A stretch of 14,483 nt of DNA from Methanobacterium sp. (lineage in GTDB: Archaea; Methanobacteriota; Methanobacteria; Methanobacteriales; Methanobacteriaceae), in assembly GCA_039666455.1 (NCBI GenBank), contig JAVSLW010000020.1:1-14483 (forward strand), in the 5' to 3' direction. The position numbers were made by a program, and so were the translations under genes. The notes under the pieces were generated by a model. It made no database searches. It saw only the letters and a program-made list of their open reading frames with translations, and was not told the DNA's origin. Positions 1 to 6,314 of the stretch are shown piece after piece. Position 1 is the first letter of the stretch; every line of letters starts with the position of its first letter.

Positions 1-545
1 ACATGACCGAATCTGGCCCATTAGGAAGAGGAAGAATTAAACCTTATTTAGGGATTCTTCACCAGGAATACAGCCTTTATCCTCATAGATCTGTTTTAGG
101 AAATCTTACTGAGGCCATAAGCTTGGAACTACCTGCAGAATTTGCAAGGATAAAAGCAGTATATGTACTTAAAGCAGTTGGTTTTGATGAAAAATATGCT
201 TTAAATCTTTTAAGTAAATATCCTGATGAATTAAGCGGTGGAGAACGCCATAGAGTTGCTTTAGCACAGGTTTTAATAAAAGAGCCTAATATTATCATTC
301 TTGATGAACCTACAGGAACAATGGACCCGATTACAAGGGTCCAGGTAACAGATTCCATTAGAAAGGCGAGAGATGAATTAAGTCAAACTTTTCTGATTAT
401 ATCACACGATATGGACTTTGTGCTTGATGTCTGTGATAGGGCAGCGCTTATGAGGGGTGGAAGAATCCTTAAAACAGGAGATCCACAGTCCATAGTGGGA
501 GATTTGACACCAGCTGAAAAGCAGAAAATGCTTACAGACGAATAA
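1..545 (+). CDS. atwA: Methyl-coenzyme M reductase system component A2 (ABC ATPase), 3' part
   Basis: The 5' end lies outside the window, and the frame is open from the first base. The visible 180 residues are the second half of an ABC ATPase: a Q-loop region (LHQEYSLYPHRSV), the signature LSGGERHRVALAQ, Walker B IIILDEPTGTMD and the switch histidine in ISHDMD. Component A2 (AtwA) is a soluble protein with two ATPase domains. It helps the ATP-dependent reductive activation of methyl-coenzyme M reductase, which brings F430 nickel to Ni(I). The assignment rests on the resemblance of this tail to AtwA and on the methanogenesis marker 9 gene starting 12 bases downstream; the upstream nucleotide-binding domain cannot be seen. 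Another soluble ABC ATPase remains possible. No membrane segment is visible. Confidence 0.8.
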   Translation, partial: MTESGPLGRGRIKPYLGILHQEYSLYPHRSVLGNLTEAISLELPAEFARIKAVYVLKAVGFDEKYALNLLSKYPDELSGGERHRVALAQVLIKEPNIIILDEPTGTMDPITRVQVTDSIRKARDELSQTFLIISHDMDFVLDVCDRAALMRGGRILKTGDPQSIVGDLTPAEKQKMLTDE

Positions 546-557
546 TGGAGGAATACA

Positions 558-1037
558 ATGGTATGGGAAGATTCACCATCACACGTATGCAGGGGAGGAG
601 ACAAAAGAGCTTTAACCTTTTGTTGTCCACCAGTTAAACCCTGTCCAATTATATATGCTCTTGAAGAAGTAAATATGAGCTCAAATGAGTACATAGTAAA
701 AAAAGAGGAATTTGGTAGGAAAACAAGGTTAGGTCAAGGGGAAGGGACCTGTTTTGGGTCGATGGTCTGGTGCTGTAAACCTTCAAAACCATGCCCTCTA
801 AGAGACATGGTAATGAGAAAAATCGGCATGAGCGTTGAAGAATACATGGAGCTTAAAAAACAACTTTCTGAAGAACTTGTAGGAGTATCTGAATCCTCAA
901 AAGAAGAAGTAAAGGCCCTTGCTGATGCATTTGATGTTCCTGAAGAGGAAGCTGTCAGTGTTCTTCAAGAGTGTGGAAACGATTTAAGAATGGCTGCAAA
1001 AATTCTCAAGATGAAAGATCTTGAAATGCAGGAATAA
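558..1037 (+). CDS. Methanogenesis marker protein 9
   Basis: A 159-residue cysteine-rich protein. Two similar Cys-Pro modules stand out: CCPPVKPCP near residues 22-30 and CCKPSKPCP near residues 72-80, each followed by a hydrophobic helix. This suggests an internal duplication that could bind a metal or Fe-S cluster. The last roughly 45 residues (EEVKALADAFDVPEEEAVSVL onward) resemble a UBA/NAC-like three-helix domain. Methanogenesis marker 9 is found essentially only in methanogens and has no proven reaction. Its place directly after atwA fits a role in Mcr maturation or activation, but that is inference. The start is supported by GGAGG at 547-551, seven bases before the ATG. The next gene begins two bases after the stop, so the two are surely cotranscribed. 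Confidence 0.82.
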   Translation: MVWEDSPSHVCRGGDKRALTFCCPPVKPCPIIYALEEVNMSSNEYIVKKEEFGRKTRLGQGEGTCFGSMVWCCKPSKPCPLRDMVMRKIGMSVEEYMELKKQLSEELVGVSESSKEEVKALADAFDVPEEEAVSVLQECGNDLRMAAKILKMKDLEMQE

Positions 1038-1039
1038 AT

Positions 1040-1657
1040 ATGGGATGGATTCCTCTTTTCCTGCAGATGGATGGAAAAAATGTTTTGGTTGTGGGTGCAG
1101 GGGAAGTTGGAAGCCGAAGAGCACATAAATTTCTTGAAGCAGGTGCTAATGTTATAATAATTGAGAGAAAATTTCCAGAAGATTTAATTGAGCTTGGAGC
1201 TACCTTCAAACCCTTAGATGAAATTGAAGAATGGATGGAATGGTCTGACATTGTGATTGTAGCCACTGGAGACCGTGAATTAAATGAAAAAGTGGCTAAA
1301 TTAGCTTCCCATAAACTTTTAAACCGTGCTGATAACCCTGAAGAAGGAAATTTAATTGTTCCATCTTCCTTTTTTATAGGAGACGTGCAGCTATGTATAT
1401 CTACTGGTGGAAAAAGCCCTCTTATGGCCCGAAAGTTAAGAAAAAAAATACAAAAAGTAATAAAAAGGGAAGATATATTACAGCTTGAACTTCAAAGTTT
1501 CACCAGAAATATTCTAAAAGAAAAGATTTTTGAGCAGAAAAAACGTAGAGATTATCTATATGAAATACTGAATGATAAAAATATAGGCGAATTATTAAGG
1601 GAAGGAAATCTGGAAGGCGCTAAAGAATATGTAAAACAGTATCTAAACTTTAAATAA
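1040..1657 (+). CDS. sirC: Precorrin-2 dehydrogenase (Met8/SirC-type; siroheme and F430 precursor synthesis)
   Basis: A 205-residue protein of the Met8/SirC/CysG N-terminal family. It oxidises precorrin-2 to sirohydrochlorin with NAD+. Sirohydrochlorin is the branch point to siroheme and, through the Cfb enzymes, to coenzyme F430. The N-terminus has the family pattern of a short strand (MGWIPLFLQMDGK) running into a Rossmann fold VLVVGAGEVGSRRA, with the glycine motif at residues 19-24. Further family hallmarks are NRADNPEEGN, the segment LIVPSSFFIGDVQLCISTGG, and KSPLMARKLRKKIQ. A helical tail completes the normal length. The ATG at 1040 is preferred because the ten residues before the Rossmann strand are typical of the family. 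Whether it also inserts iron, as yeast Met8p does, cannot be told. The symbol reflects family and context only. It lies between the marker 9 gene and hemA. Confidence 0.88.
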   Translation: MGWIPLFLQMDGKNVLVVGAGEVGSRRAHKFLEAGANVIIIERKFPEDLIELGATFKPLDEIEEWMEWSDIVIVATGDRELNEKVAKLASHKLLNRADNPEEGNLIVPSSFFIGDVQLCISTGGKSPLMARKLRKKIQKVIKREDILQLELQSFTRNILKEKIFEQKKRRDYLYEILNDKNIGELLREGNLEGAKEYVKQYLNFK

Positions 1658-1678
1658 TACCCTTCTCTTTTGTTTTGG

Positions 1679-1684
1679 GGTGAT
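1679..1684 (+). promoter_or_regulatory. Ribosome binding site that fixes the hemA start
   Basis: GGTGAT here matches the GGAGGTGATC complement of the archaeal 16S rRNA 3' end. It lies three bases before GTG at 1688. An in-frame TTG at 1670 sits upstream of this site and has no such signal of its own, so the GTG is the better start. The GTG start also gives the family N-terminus M-I-L-N-I-R-I-D-H-K-T. Confidence 0.75.
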
Positions 1685-1687
1685 AAA

Positions 1688-3046
1688 GTGATTCTGAATA
1701 TAAGAATCGACCATAAAACAGCAGATATTTGCACAATTGAAAAATATACTCGTCAAATGGAAGAACTCTTTTTGAAGATAAAGAAGGAGTGTATTGTAGA
1801 TGAATATATTCAGATAAAAACATGCAATCGTGCTGAGCTTTATATTGTTCTTGAAAACATTGATCCTGATGATCTTGATTTTAATGCCCGTCGAAAAATC
1901 CCACAAAATCAAAGATTTTGGGGCTTCCGAAAATCAAAGATTTTCGATGCCCCGGAAATTCTACGAATTTCCGAGGGCCGCAAACACGCAGTGTTTGCCG
2001 GCTCTGATTTTTCGGGCAATCAAAAACCTTTGGTTTTTGATAGTTTTGTGGTTGAGACCGATGATGATGCCCTAAAACATCTTTTAAAATTAGCATGCGG
2101 TTTAGAATCCATGATAATAGGTGAAGATCAGATATTAGGGCAGATAAAAGATGCCAGAAAAAAAAGTATTTCTACAGGATCTTGCGGTCAAATTTTAGAC
2201 ACTATTTTTACTAAAGCCATTCATGTAGGTCAGTCTGTAAGAAAAAAAACAGGTATTAATAAGGGATCTATTTCTATTGGCTCAGCAGCAGTTGAACTTG
2301 CAGAATCAGTTCACGGAGATTTGAAATGCAAAAAAGTCCTGGTTATTGGCGCTGGAAAAATGGGAACCCTTGTTGCCAGGGCACTTGCAGAAAAACATCT
2401 TAAAGCAATTGTAGTTGCAAACAGGACTTATGATCGAGCAACACGTCTTGCAAAGGAACTTGGCGGTTTAGCAATACACTTTGATAGGCTTGATGAAGCT
2501 ATGAGTGATGCAGATGTTATTATAAGTGCTACAGGGGCACCTCACTCTATTTTAGATCTTAATAAGGTTAAAAATGCAGTTCCGCCTGAAAATCTCCAGA
2601 AACTGGTGATGGTTGATATTGCAAACCCCCGGGACATTGAGGAAGATGTTAAAGAACTGGGTATTAAACTATTTAATATCGATGATTTAAGGGGAATAGC
2701 GGATAAAAACAGGAAGATGAGGGAATCTGAAGCATGTGAGGCTCAAAAAATTATTGATGAAGAGATCTTACTTTTAAAAAGGGCTTTAAAACGCCTTGAA
2801 GTTGAAACCCTTATTTCTAATATAAGGTACAGTGCAGAGAAAATAAGAATTCAGGAAACAGAAAAGGCATTTAAGATGCTGGGGGATATGAACGGTAGAG
2901 AAAAAATTATTGAAGACCTTACACAGGTCGTGGTTGATAAGATTTTCTCAGATATTATAAGGAACATTAAAACTGCAGCAGAAAATGATGATAAAAAATT
3001 AATTGAAACTGCAGAATGCCTTTTTGCAGGGGAGAAGGGTAAATAA
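1688..3046 (+). CDS. hemA: Glutamyl-tRNA reductase with an in-frame palindromic insertion
   Basis: HemA reduces glutamyl-tRNA with NADPH to glutamate-1-semialdehyde, the first committed step of C5 tetrapyrrole synthesis. Hallmarks are the substrate-binding start LNIRIDHKTAD, the catalytic cysteine C46 in KTCNRAE, the motif GLESMIIGEDQILGQIKDA at about residues 138-156, the NADPH fold VLVIGAGKMG, and the C-terminal dimerisation helices. With the GTG start the protein has 452 residues, about 50 more than the usual roughly 400. The excess lies between YIVLEN and SFVVETDDDALKH (residues about 67-118). It is encoded by the hairpin array described separately, and the frame is kept through it. The insert falls in the N-terminal catalytic domain, after the active cysteine. 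It appears functional because everything downstream is intact. It is the last gene of the atwA-mmp9-sirC-hemA run. Confidence 0.93.
   Translation: MILNIRIDHKTADICTIEKYTRQMEELFLKIKKECIVDEYIQIKTCNRAELYIVLENIDPDDLDFNARRKIPQNQRFWGFRKSKIFDAPEILRISEGRKHAVFAGSDFSGNQKPLVFDSFVVETDDDALKHLLKLACGLESMIIGEDQILGQIKDARKKSISTGSCGQILDTIFTKAIHVGQSVRKKTGINKGSISIGSAAVELAESVHGDLKCKKVLVIGAGKMGTLVARALAEKHLKAIVVANRTYDRATRLAKELGGLAIHFDRLDEAMSDADVIISATGAPHSILDLNKVKNAVPPENLQKLVMVDIANPRDIEEDVKELGIKLFNIDDLRGIADKNRKMRESEACEAQKIIDEEILLLKRALKRLEVETLISNIRYSAEKIRIQETEKAFKMLGDMNGREKIIEDLTQVVVDKIFSDIIRNIKTAAENDDKKLIETAECLFAGEKGK
1892..2041 (+). repeat. In-frame palindromic element: array of five hairpins inside hemA
   Basis: Read by eye, the stretch is a chain of inverted repeats, each with a 3-base loop. 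These are CAAAATC/GATTTTG (1904-1920, extendable with one mismatch to 1901-1923), CGAAAATC/GATTTTCG (1928-1946), CGGAAATTC/GAATTTCCG (1953-1973), GCAAACAC/GTGTTTGC (1980-1998) and ATCAAAAACC/GGTTTTTGAT (2019-2041). CGAAAAATC at 1892-1900 pairs with GATTTTTCG at 2006-2014, closing a multibranched structure around the first four hairpins. GGGGC (1920-1924) can also pair with GCCCC (1949-1953) as an alternative. The 15-mer AAAATCAAAGATTTT occurs twice (1905-1919, 1930-1944). The stretch is free of stops in two plus-strand frames and one minus-strand frame. It behaves like a palindromic selfish or structural element inserted in a gene, comparable in style to Rickettsia palindromic elements. No target duplication is obvious. 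Confidence 0.85.
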
Positions 3047-3144
3047 TTTAGTCCCGCAGATTTAAAACTGAATTTGATATATGATTTAAATTTCCACTGG
3101 GTTTATCTGGAATATTGGAAGGAAAAATTTAATTTTTACACCCA

Positions 3145-3158
3145 AAAAATATATATAA
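3145..3158 (+). promoter_or_regulatory. TATA box candidate for the GMC flavoprotein gene
   Basis: AAAAATATATATAA is the best archaeal TATA-like box in the 188-base gap between hemA and the flavoprotein gene. A start of transcription about 25 bases downstream would fall near 3180, inside the tandem repeat, leaving a leader of about 55 bases. The rest of the gap (3047-3144) is A+T-rich, and I see no gene or clear terminator in it. Confidence 0.55.
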
Positions 3159-3167
3159 CCATCGTTA

Positions 3168-3207
3168 TATAACAATTGTAATAGTATTATAACAATTATA
3201 ATAGTAT
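3168..3207 (+). repeat. Two-copy 20-bp tandem repeat at the predicted transcription start
   Basis: The unit TATAACAATTRTAATAGTAT occurs twice head to tail (3168-3187 and 3188-3207) with a single difference, G at 3178 against A at 3198. The core ACAATTGT of the first copy is a palindrome. The 20-bp period is close to two helical turns, so two protein dimers could bind the same DNA face. The location just downstream of the TATA box is typical of archaeal repressor operators. The function is inferred. Confidence 0.6.
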
Positions 3208-3234
3208 TTTTTAATTAATTTTTGAAGTGAAATT

Positions 3235-4566
3235 ATGACTTTTGACGTTGCAGTTATTGGAACAGGGGCTGGAGGCGCCACAGTAGCAAGGGAATTATCA
3301 AAAAAGGGACTTAAAATCCTGATTTTAGAGAAAGGAAAACACCATGAAACAGGAACATCAGTAGATCATATCAAAAATATTCCTATAGATTTAAAAATGG
3401 ATTTGGAGAATAAAATTAAACAAAAATACGATTTTCTCAAGTTTCCTGCAGAATTAATGTATATTGAAGAGGTAGGTGGAACAACTTCAGTTTCTCTTGC
3501 AAATGCATGTTATGCCTGCAGCACATGTTATGTAAATTCTGCAACAGCACAGTTTAAAATCCATGATATGGATCTCTTTGAGGAACTTATAGATGCAAGT
3601 GCAGATTTAAAAGTTAGTCCATTTCCCGCAGATTTAATGGGACCTGCCACACGCAAAATAGTAGAGGCAGGAGAAAACCTCGGATTTTTCATGGAGCCTA
3701 TGCCCAAATTCATTGATTTTTCTAAATGTGACGGGTGTGGGTTATGCATTCAGGGCTGTAAACCTGGTGCAAAATGGGATGCCATGGTGTTTGTAAATGA
3801 AGCCATAGCTAATGGAGCAACACTTATTTCTGATTTCTCTGTTACAAGGATTCTCCACAATAATGGAGAAGTTACAGGAGTAGAGGGCGTATCTGGAGAC
3901 AAAACAAAATTTGATGTGAAAAAAGTTATACTTGCTGCAGGGGCTTTAAATACACCGGGAATTTTAAAAAATTCTGGAATTAAAGAAAATGTGGGCGAAG
4001 GATTATTCTTTGATCTTTTTATAACTGTGGGGGGATTTTTGAAAGGTGCAGGGCTCAATAAAGAAATTCCCATGGGAGTTAAATCTGAATCTGGCCCATA
4101 TTTTTTATCACCGCATTTTTCCAGTCAACTTGTATCTCTTTTGGAAAATAAAGGATTTAATGCAGATTCAGATGATGTAGTAGGCATAATGGTTAAAATA
4201 GCTGATGAAGCTAATGGAAAGATCAATGATGATAAATCCATTGAAAAGATCCTTACTAAAAGAGATATTGACTTATTAATAGAAGGATATGAAAAAAGTG
4301 TTCAGTTACTCGTTGAAGCTGGTGTAGACCCACAATCCATAGTTTCAACACCAGTAAGAGGAGCACATCCTGGGGGAACAGCTGCAATTGGTAAAGTAGT
4401 TGATAATAACTTTGAAACAAAGATTAAAGGGCTTTTTATTGTAGATGCCAGTGTAATCCCTCAAGCACCAGGCAGGCCTCCAATATTAACAATAACAGCA
4501 TTAGCTAAGAGGCTTGCTAAAATCATCGAAAAAAGAATGGTAAATAGAACCCCTATAACCGCCTGA
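3235..4566 (+). CDS. Short GMC-type FAD oxidoreductase with Fe-S cysteine motifs
   Basis: A 443-residue flavoprotein, shorter than the usual GMC length of 500-600. The N-terminal dinucleotide fold is DVAVIGTGAGGATVARELS with the acidic end of strand 2 at ILILEKG. The C-terminal GMC signature RGAHPGGTAAIGKVVD contains the probable catalytic histidine H378, followed by GLFIVDASVIPQAPGRPPIL. Inserted are CDGCGLCIQGC (C165, C168, C171, C175), a ferredoxin-like [4Fe-4S] ligand set, and CYACSTC (C92, C95, C98), which sits where GMC enzymes bind FAD and may hold further ligands. The protein probably moves electrons between an alcohol- or hydride-type donor and an Fe-S acceptor; the substrate cannot be read from the sequence. 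The ATG follows GTGA at 3227-3230. It has its own promoter region and is followed after 14 bases by the E1-like gene. Confidence 0.82.
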   Translation: MTFDVAVIGTGAGGATVARELSKKGLKILILEKGKHHETGTSVDHIKNIPIDLKMDLENKIKQKYDFLKFPAELMYIEEVGGTTSVSLANACYACSTCYVNSATAQFKIHDMDLFEELIDASADLKVSPFPADLMGPATRKIVEAGENLGFFMEPMPKFIDFSKCDGCGLCIQGCKPGAKWDAMVFVNEAIANGATLISDFSVTRILHNNGEVTGVEGVSGDKTKFDVKKVILAAGALNTPGILKNSGIKENVGEGLFFDLFITVGGFLKGAGLNKEIPMGVKSESGPYFLSPHFSSQLVSLLENKGFNADSDDVVGIMVKIADEANGKINDDKSIEKILTKRDIDLLIEGYEKSVQLLVEAGVDPQSIVSTPVRGAHPGGTAAIGKVVDNNFETKIKGLFIVDASVIPQAPGRPPILTITALAKRLAKIIEKRMVNRTPITA

Positions 4567-4580
4567 ACTGGTGAATTAAC

Positions 4581-5597
4581 ATGGAAAACAGATACTCAAG
4601 ACAGACAATATTACAAAACATTGGAGAAGAAGGCCAGAGAAAACTCAAAAAAAGCCATGTTCTTATAGTAGGATGTGGAGCACTGGGAACAGTAGCAGCA
4701 AACAACCTTGCGCGTACTGGAACTGGTAAAATATCAATTTTAGACAGGGACTTTGTAGAATTGAATAATTTACAAAGACAGATACTGTTTGATGAAGATG
4801 ACGTGGGAGAACCAAAGGCAATAGCCGCAACCCGGAAATTGAGGTCAATTAATTCAGATATAGAAATAGTGCCGTTAGTTAAGGATTTAAACCATACAAA
4901 TATTGAAGAGATAATTAAGGACGTGGATCTGGTTCTTGACGGGACAGACAACATCCAGACAAGAATGCTTATTAACGATGTCTGTGTCAGGGAAAAAATT
5001 CCATGGATTTATACAGGAGCCATAGGAACATCTGGAATGACCATGAACATCCTTCCAGGTGCAGCGTGTATTCGATGTCTTTATCCAAGTATCCCAAAAC
5101 CAGGTTCACTACCAACATGTGATACAATGGGTGTATTAAACACTATAACAGTAATCATGAGCTCAATGGCCAGTACAGAAGCAATAAAAATACTTCTTGG
5201 GGAAGTAAAGCCTGAAAATGGACAGGACAGTAACCTTATAGTATATGATGCATGGAACCATTCATTCGATGAAATACTTGTCAGAAAAAATGAAGAATGT
5301 GCATGCTGCGTGGATGGAAGCTTTGATTATTTAGATGCAGAAAAAAGGGAAGTTATAACCTCCCTTTGCGGTCGAAATGCCGTCCAAATAACTCCTGCAA
5401 ATCCAAAAGAGATAGAACTACCTGGACTGGCTTCTAAACTTGAACATTTAGGCAGCGTCAAATGTGCAGATTTTATACTGCTTTTTAAGGCTTCAAACTG
5501 TGAAATATCAGTATTTAGAGATGGAAGAGCCATAATTAAAGGAATAAATAATGAAAATGCGGCAAAATCTATTTATGCAAGATATATCGGCAATTAA
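4581..5597 (+). CDS. ThiF/MoeB/HesA-family E1-like adenylyltransferase
   Basis: A 338-residue protein of the E1-like family that adenylates the C-terminus of a ubiquitin-fold sulfur carrier (MoaD, ThiS or SAMP type). ATP-binding features are GCGALG (31-36), the acidic strand end LDRDFVE, NNLQRQ (62-67) and the DGTDN motif (120-124). A probable catalytic cysteine C180 lies in SLPTCDTMG. Paired cysteines C163/C166 and C240/C243 form the structural zinc site. The last roughly 80 residues (REVITSLCGRNAVQI to the end) are an extension seen in many MoeB/ThiF proteins, with FRDGRAIIKG near the end. GGTGA at 4570-4574 sets the start. No carrier protein gene lies nearby, so molybdopterin, thiamine and tRNA thiolation cannot be told apart. 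It is the second gene of the transcript that begins with the GMC flavoprotein. Confidence 0.88.
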   Translation: MENRYSRQTILQNIGEEGQRKLKKSHVLIVGCGALGTVAANNLARTGTGKISILDRDFVELNNLQRQILFDEDDVGEPKAIAATRKLRSINSDIEIVPLVKDLNHTNIEEIIKDVDLVLDGTDNIQTRMLINDVCVREKIPWIYTGAIGTSGMTMNILPGAACIRCLYPSIPKPGSLPTCDTMGVLNTITVIMSSMASTEAIKILLGEVKPENGQDSNLIVYDAWNHSFDEILVRKNEECACCVDGSFDYLDAEKREVITSLCGRNAVQITPANPKEIELPGLASKLEHLGSVKCADFILLFKASNCEISVFRDGRAIIKGINNENAAKSIYARYIGN

Positions 5598-5627
5598 TAG
5601 CCCTAAATATGTTTGGTAATCAACTAT

Positions 5628-5670
5628 ATTGATATACTAGGAGGGCCATATAATTAATATCAATTTTTTC
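5628..5670 (+). terminator. Inverted repeat plus T-run between the thiF-like gene and hdrC
   Basis: ATTGATAT (5628-5635) pairs perfectly with ATATCAAT (5657-5664), and TTTTTTCTCTT follows directly. The 21-base loop contains AGGAGGG, which is not followed by a start codon at useful distance. It looks like a transcription end for the GMC-thiF unit, and would make hdrCBA a separate transcript. A regulator site is the alternative. The 111-base gap holds no other gene. Confidence 0.4.
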
Positions 5671-5708
5671 TCTTAATAATTTAATTTGACATATGGAGTA
5701 CAAACAAG

Positions 5709-6314
5709 ATGAAAACTCTTAAAATAGGTGAAAATACCCTTCAGCTTGCAGAAATAATTATTAATGACCTAAAAGCATCAGAAGATCTTGGAATTCTTAA
5801 ATGCATCCAGTGTGGTATGTGTACATCTATCTGTCCTGCAGCAAGGCACACAGATTACGATCCAAGGAAAATGGTTAAAAGAGCACTGGATAATGATGAA
5901 AGCTTAATTTTAGATGATATAATCTGGAACTGTTTTTACTGCTACACCTGCCACAGTGTATGCCCTGTAAACAACAGTGCCTGTGAAATAAATCAAATAC
6001 TAAGGCAAAAAGCAATTGATGAAGGTAAAGGAAAATCTAAAGTAGCTCCGTTTTCGGCGTACGGAGATAGTTTCCTTGAATTCGGGCTTGGAGCAGTGCA
6101 CAGTGATTTTTTCAATGATCTGGTGAAGGATTATGGAAAAGAATGGCTGGAATTAAAGGTTAATTTAGAGGATATAAGGAAAGAATTAGGTCTTGGACAT
6201 ATATTACTACAAGAAAAGGATATAAATGATATTAATGAGATTTTAGAGAAAACAGGATTCAAAAAAAGGTTAGAAATAATAAGGCAGGGTGTGGATGAAG
6301 AAAATACCAGATAA
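5709..6314 (+). CDS. hdrC: Heterodisulfide reductase subunit C (two [4Fe-4S] electron-transfer subunit)
   Basis: A 201-residue HdrC. Two ferredoxin motifs are intact: CIQCGMCTSICP (C32, C35, C38, C42) and CFYCYTCHSVCP (C75, C78, C81, C85). Both are set in the helical HdrC context (YDPRKMVKRALDNDE, and NSACEINQILRQKAID). HdrC passes electrons from HdrA to the catalytic HdrB. Homologues without membrane segments, as here, belong to the soluble HdrABC complex. GGAG at 5697-5700 is eight bases before the ATG; another ATG at 5695 is out of frame. The 3' end overlaps the start of hdrB. The charged tail after about residue 140 makes the protein somewhat longer than typical soluble HdrC. The Fe-S wiring seems complete, unlike that of HdrB and HdrA in this operon. 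Confidence 0.92.
   Translation: MKTLKIGENTLQLAEIIINDLKASEDLGILKCIQCGMCTSICPAARHTDYDPRKMVKRALDNDESLILDDIIWNCFYCYTCHSVCPVNNSACEINQILRQKAIDEGKGKSKVAPFSAYGDSFLEFGLGAVHSDFFNDLVKDYGKEWLELKVNLEDIRKELGLGHILLQEKDINDINEILEKTGFKKRLEIIRQGVDEENTR

Noticed and set aside
1670..1687. TTG at 1670 as the hemA start
   Set aside because: It lies upstream of the GGTGAT ribosome binding site and would add residues not found at the family N-terminus; GTG 1688 fits both.
1892..2041. CRISPR array or transcription terminators
   Set aside because: The hairpins differ from each other in sequence, there are no spacers of even length and no T-run, and the frame of hemA continues through.
4553..4954. A 133-codon reading frame on the minus strand opposite the E1-like gene
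   Set aside because: It lies wholly within the coding region of clear family members, has no ribosome binding site, and its serine-rich composition is that of a reverse-strand shadow.
5636..5656. AGGAGGG as ribosome binding site of a small gene before hdrC
   Set aside because: No start codon follows at a suitable distance that opens a frame of useful length; stops follow at once.
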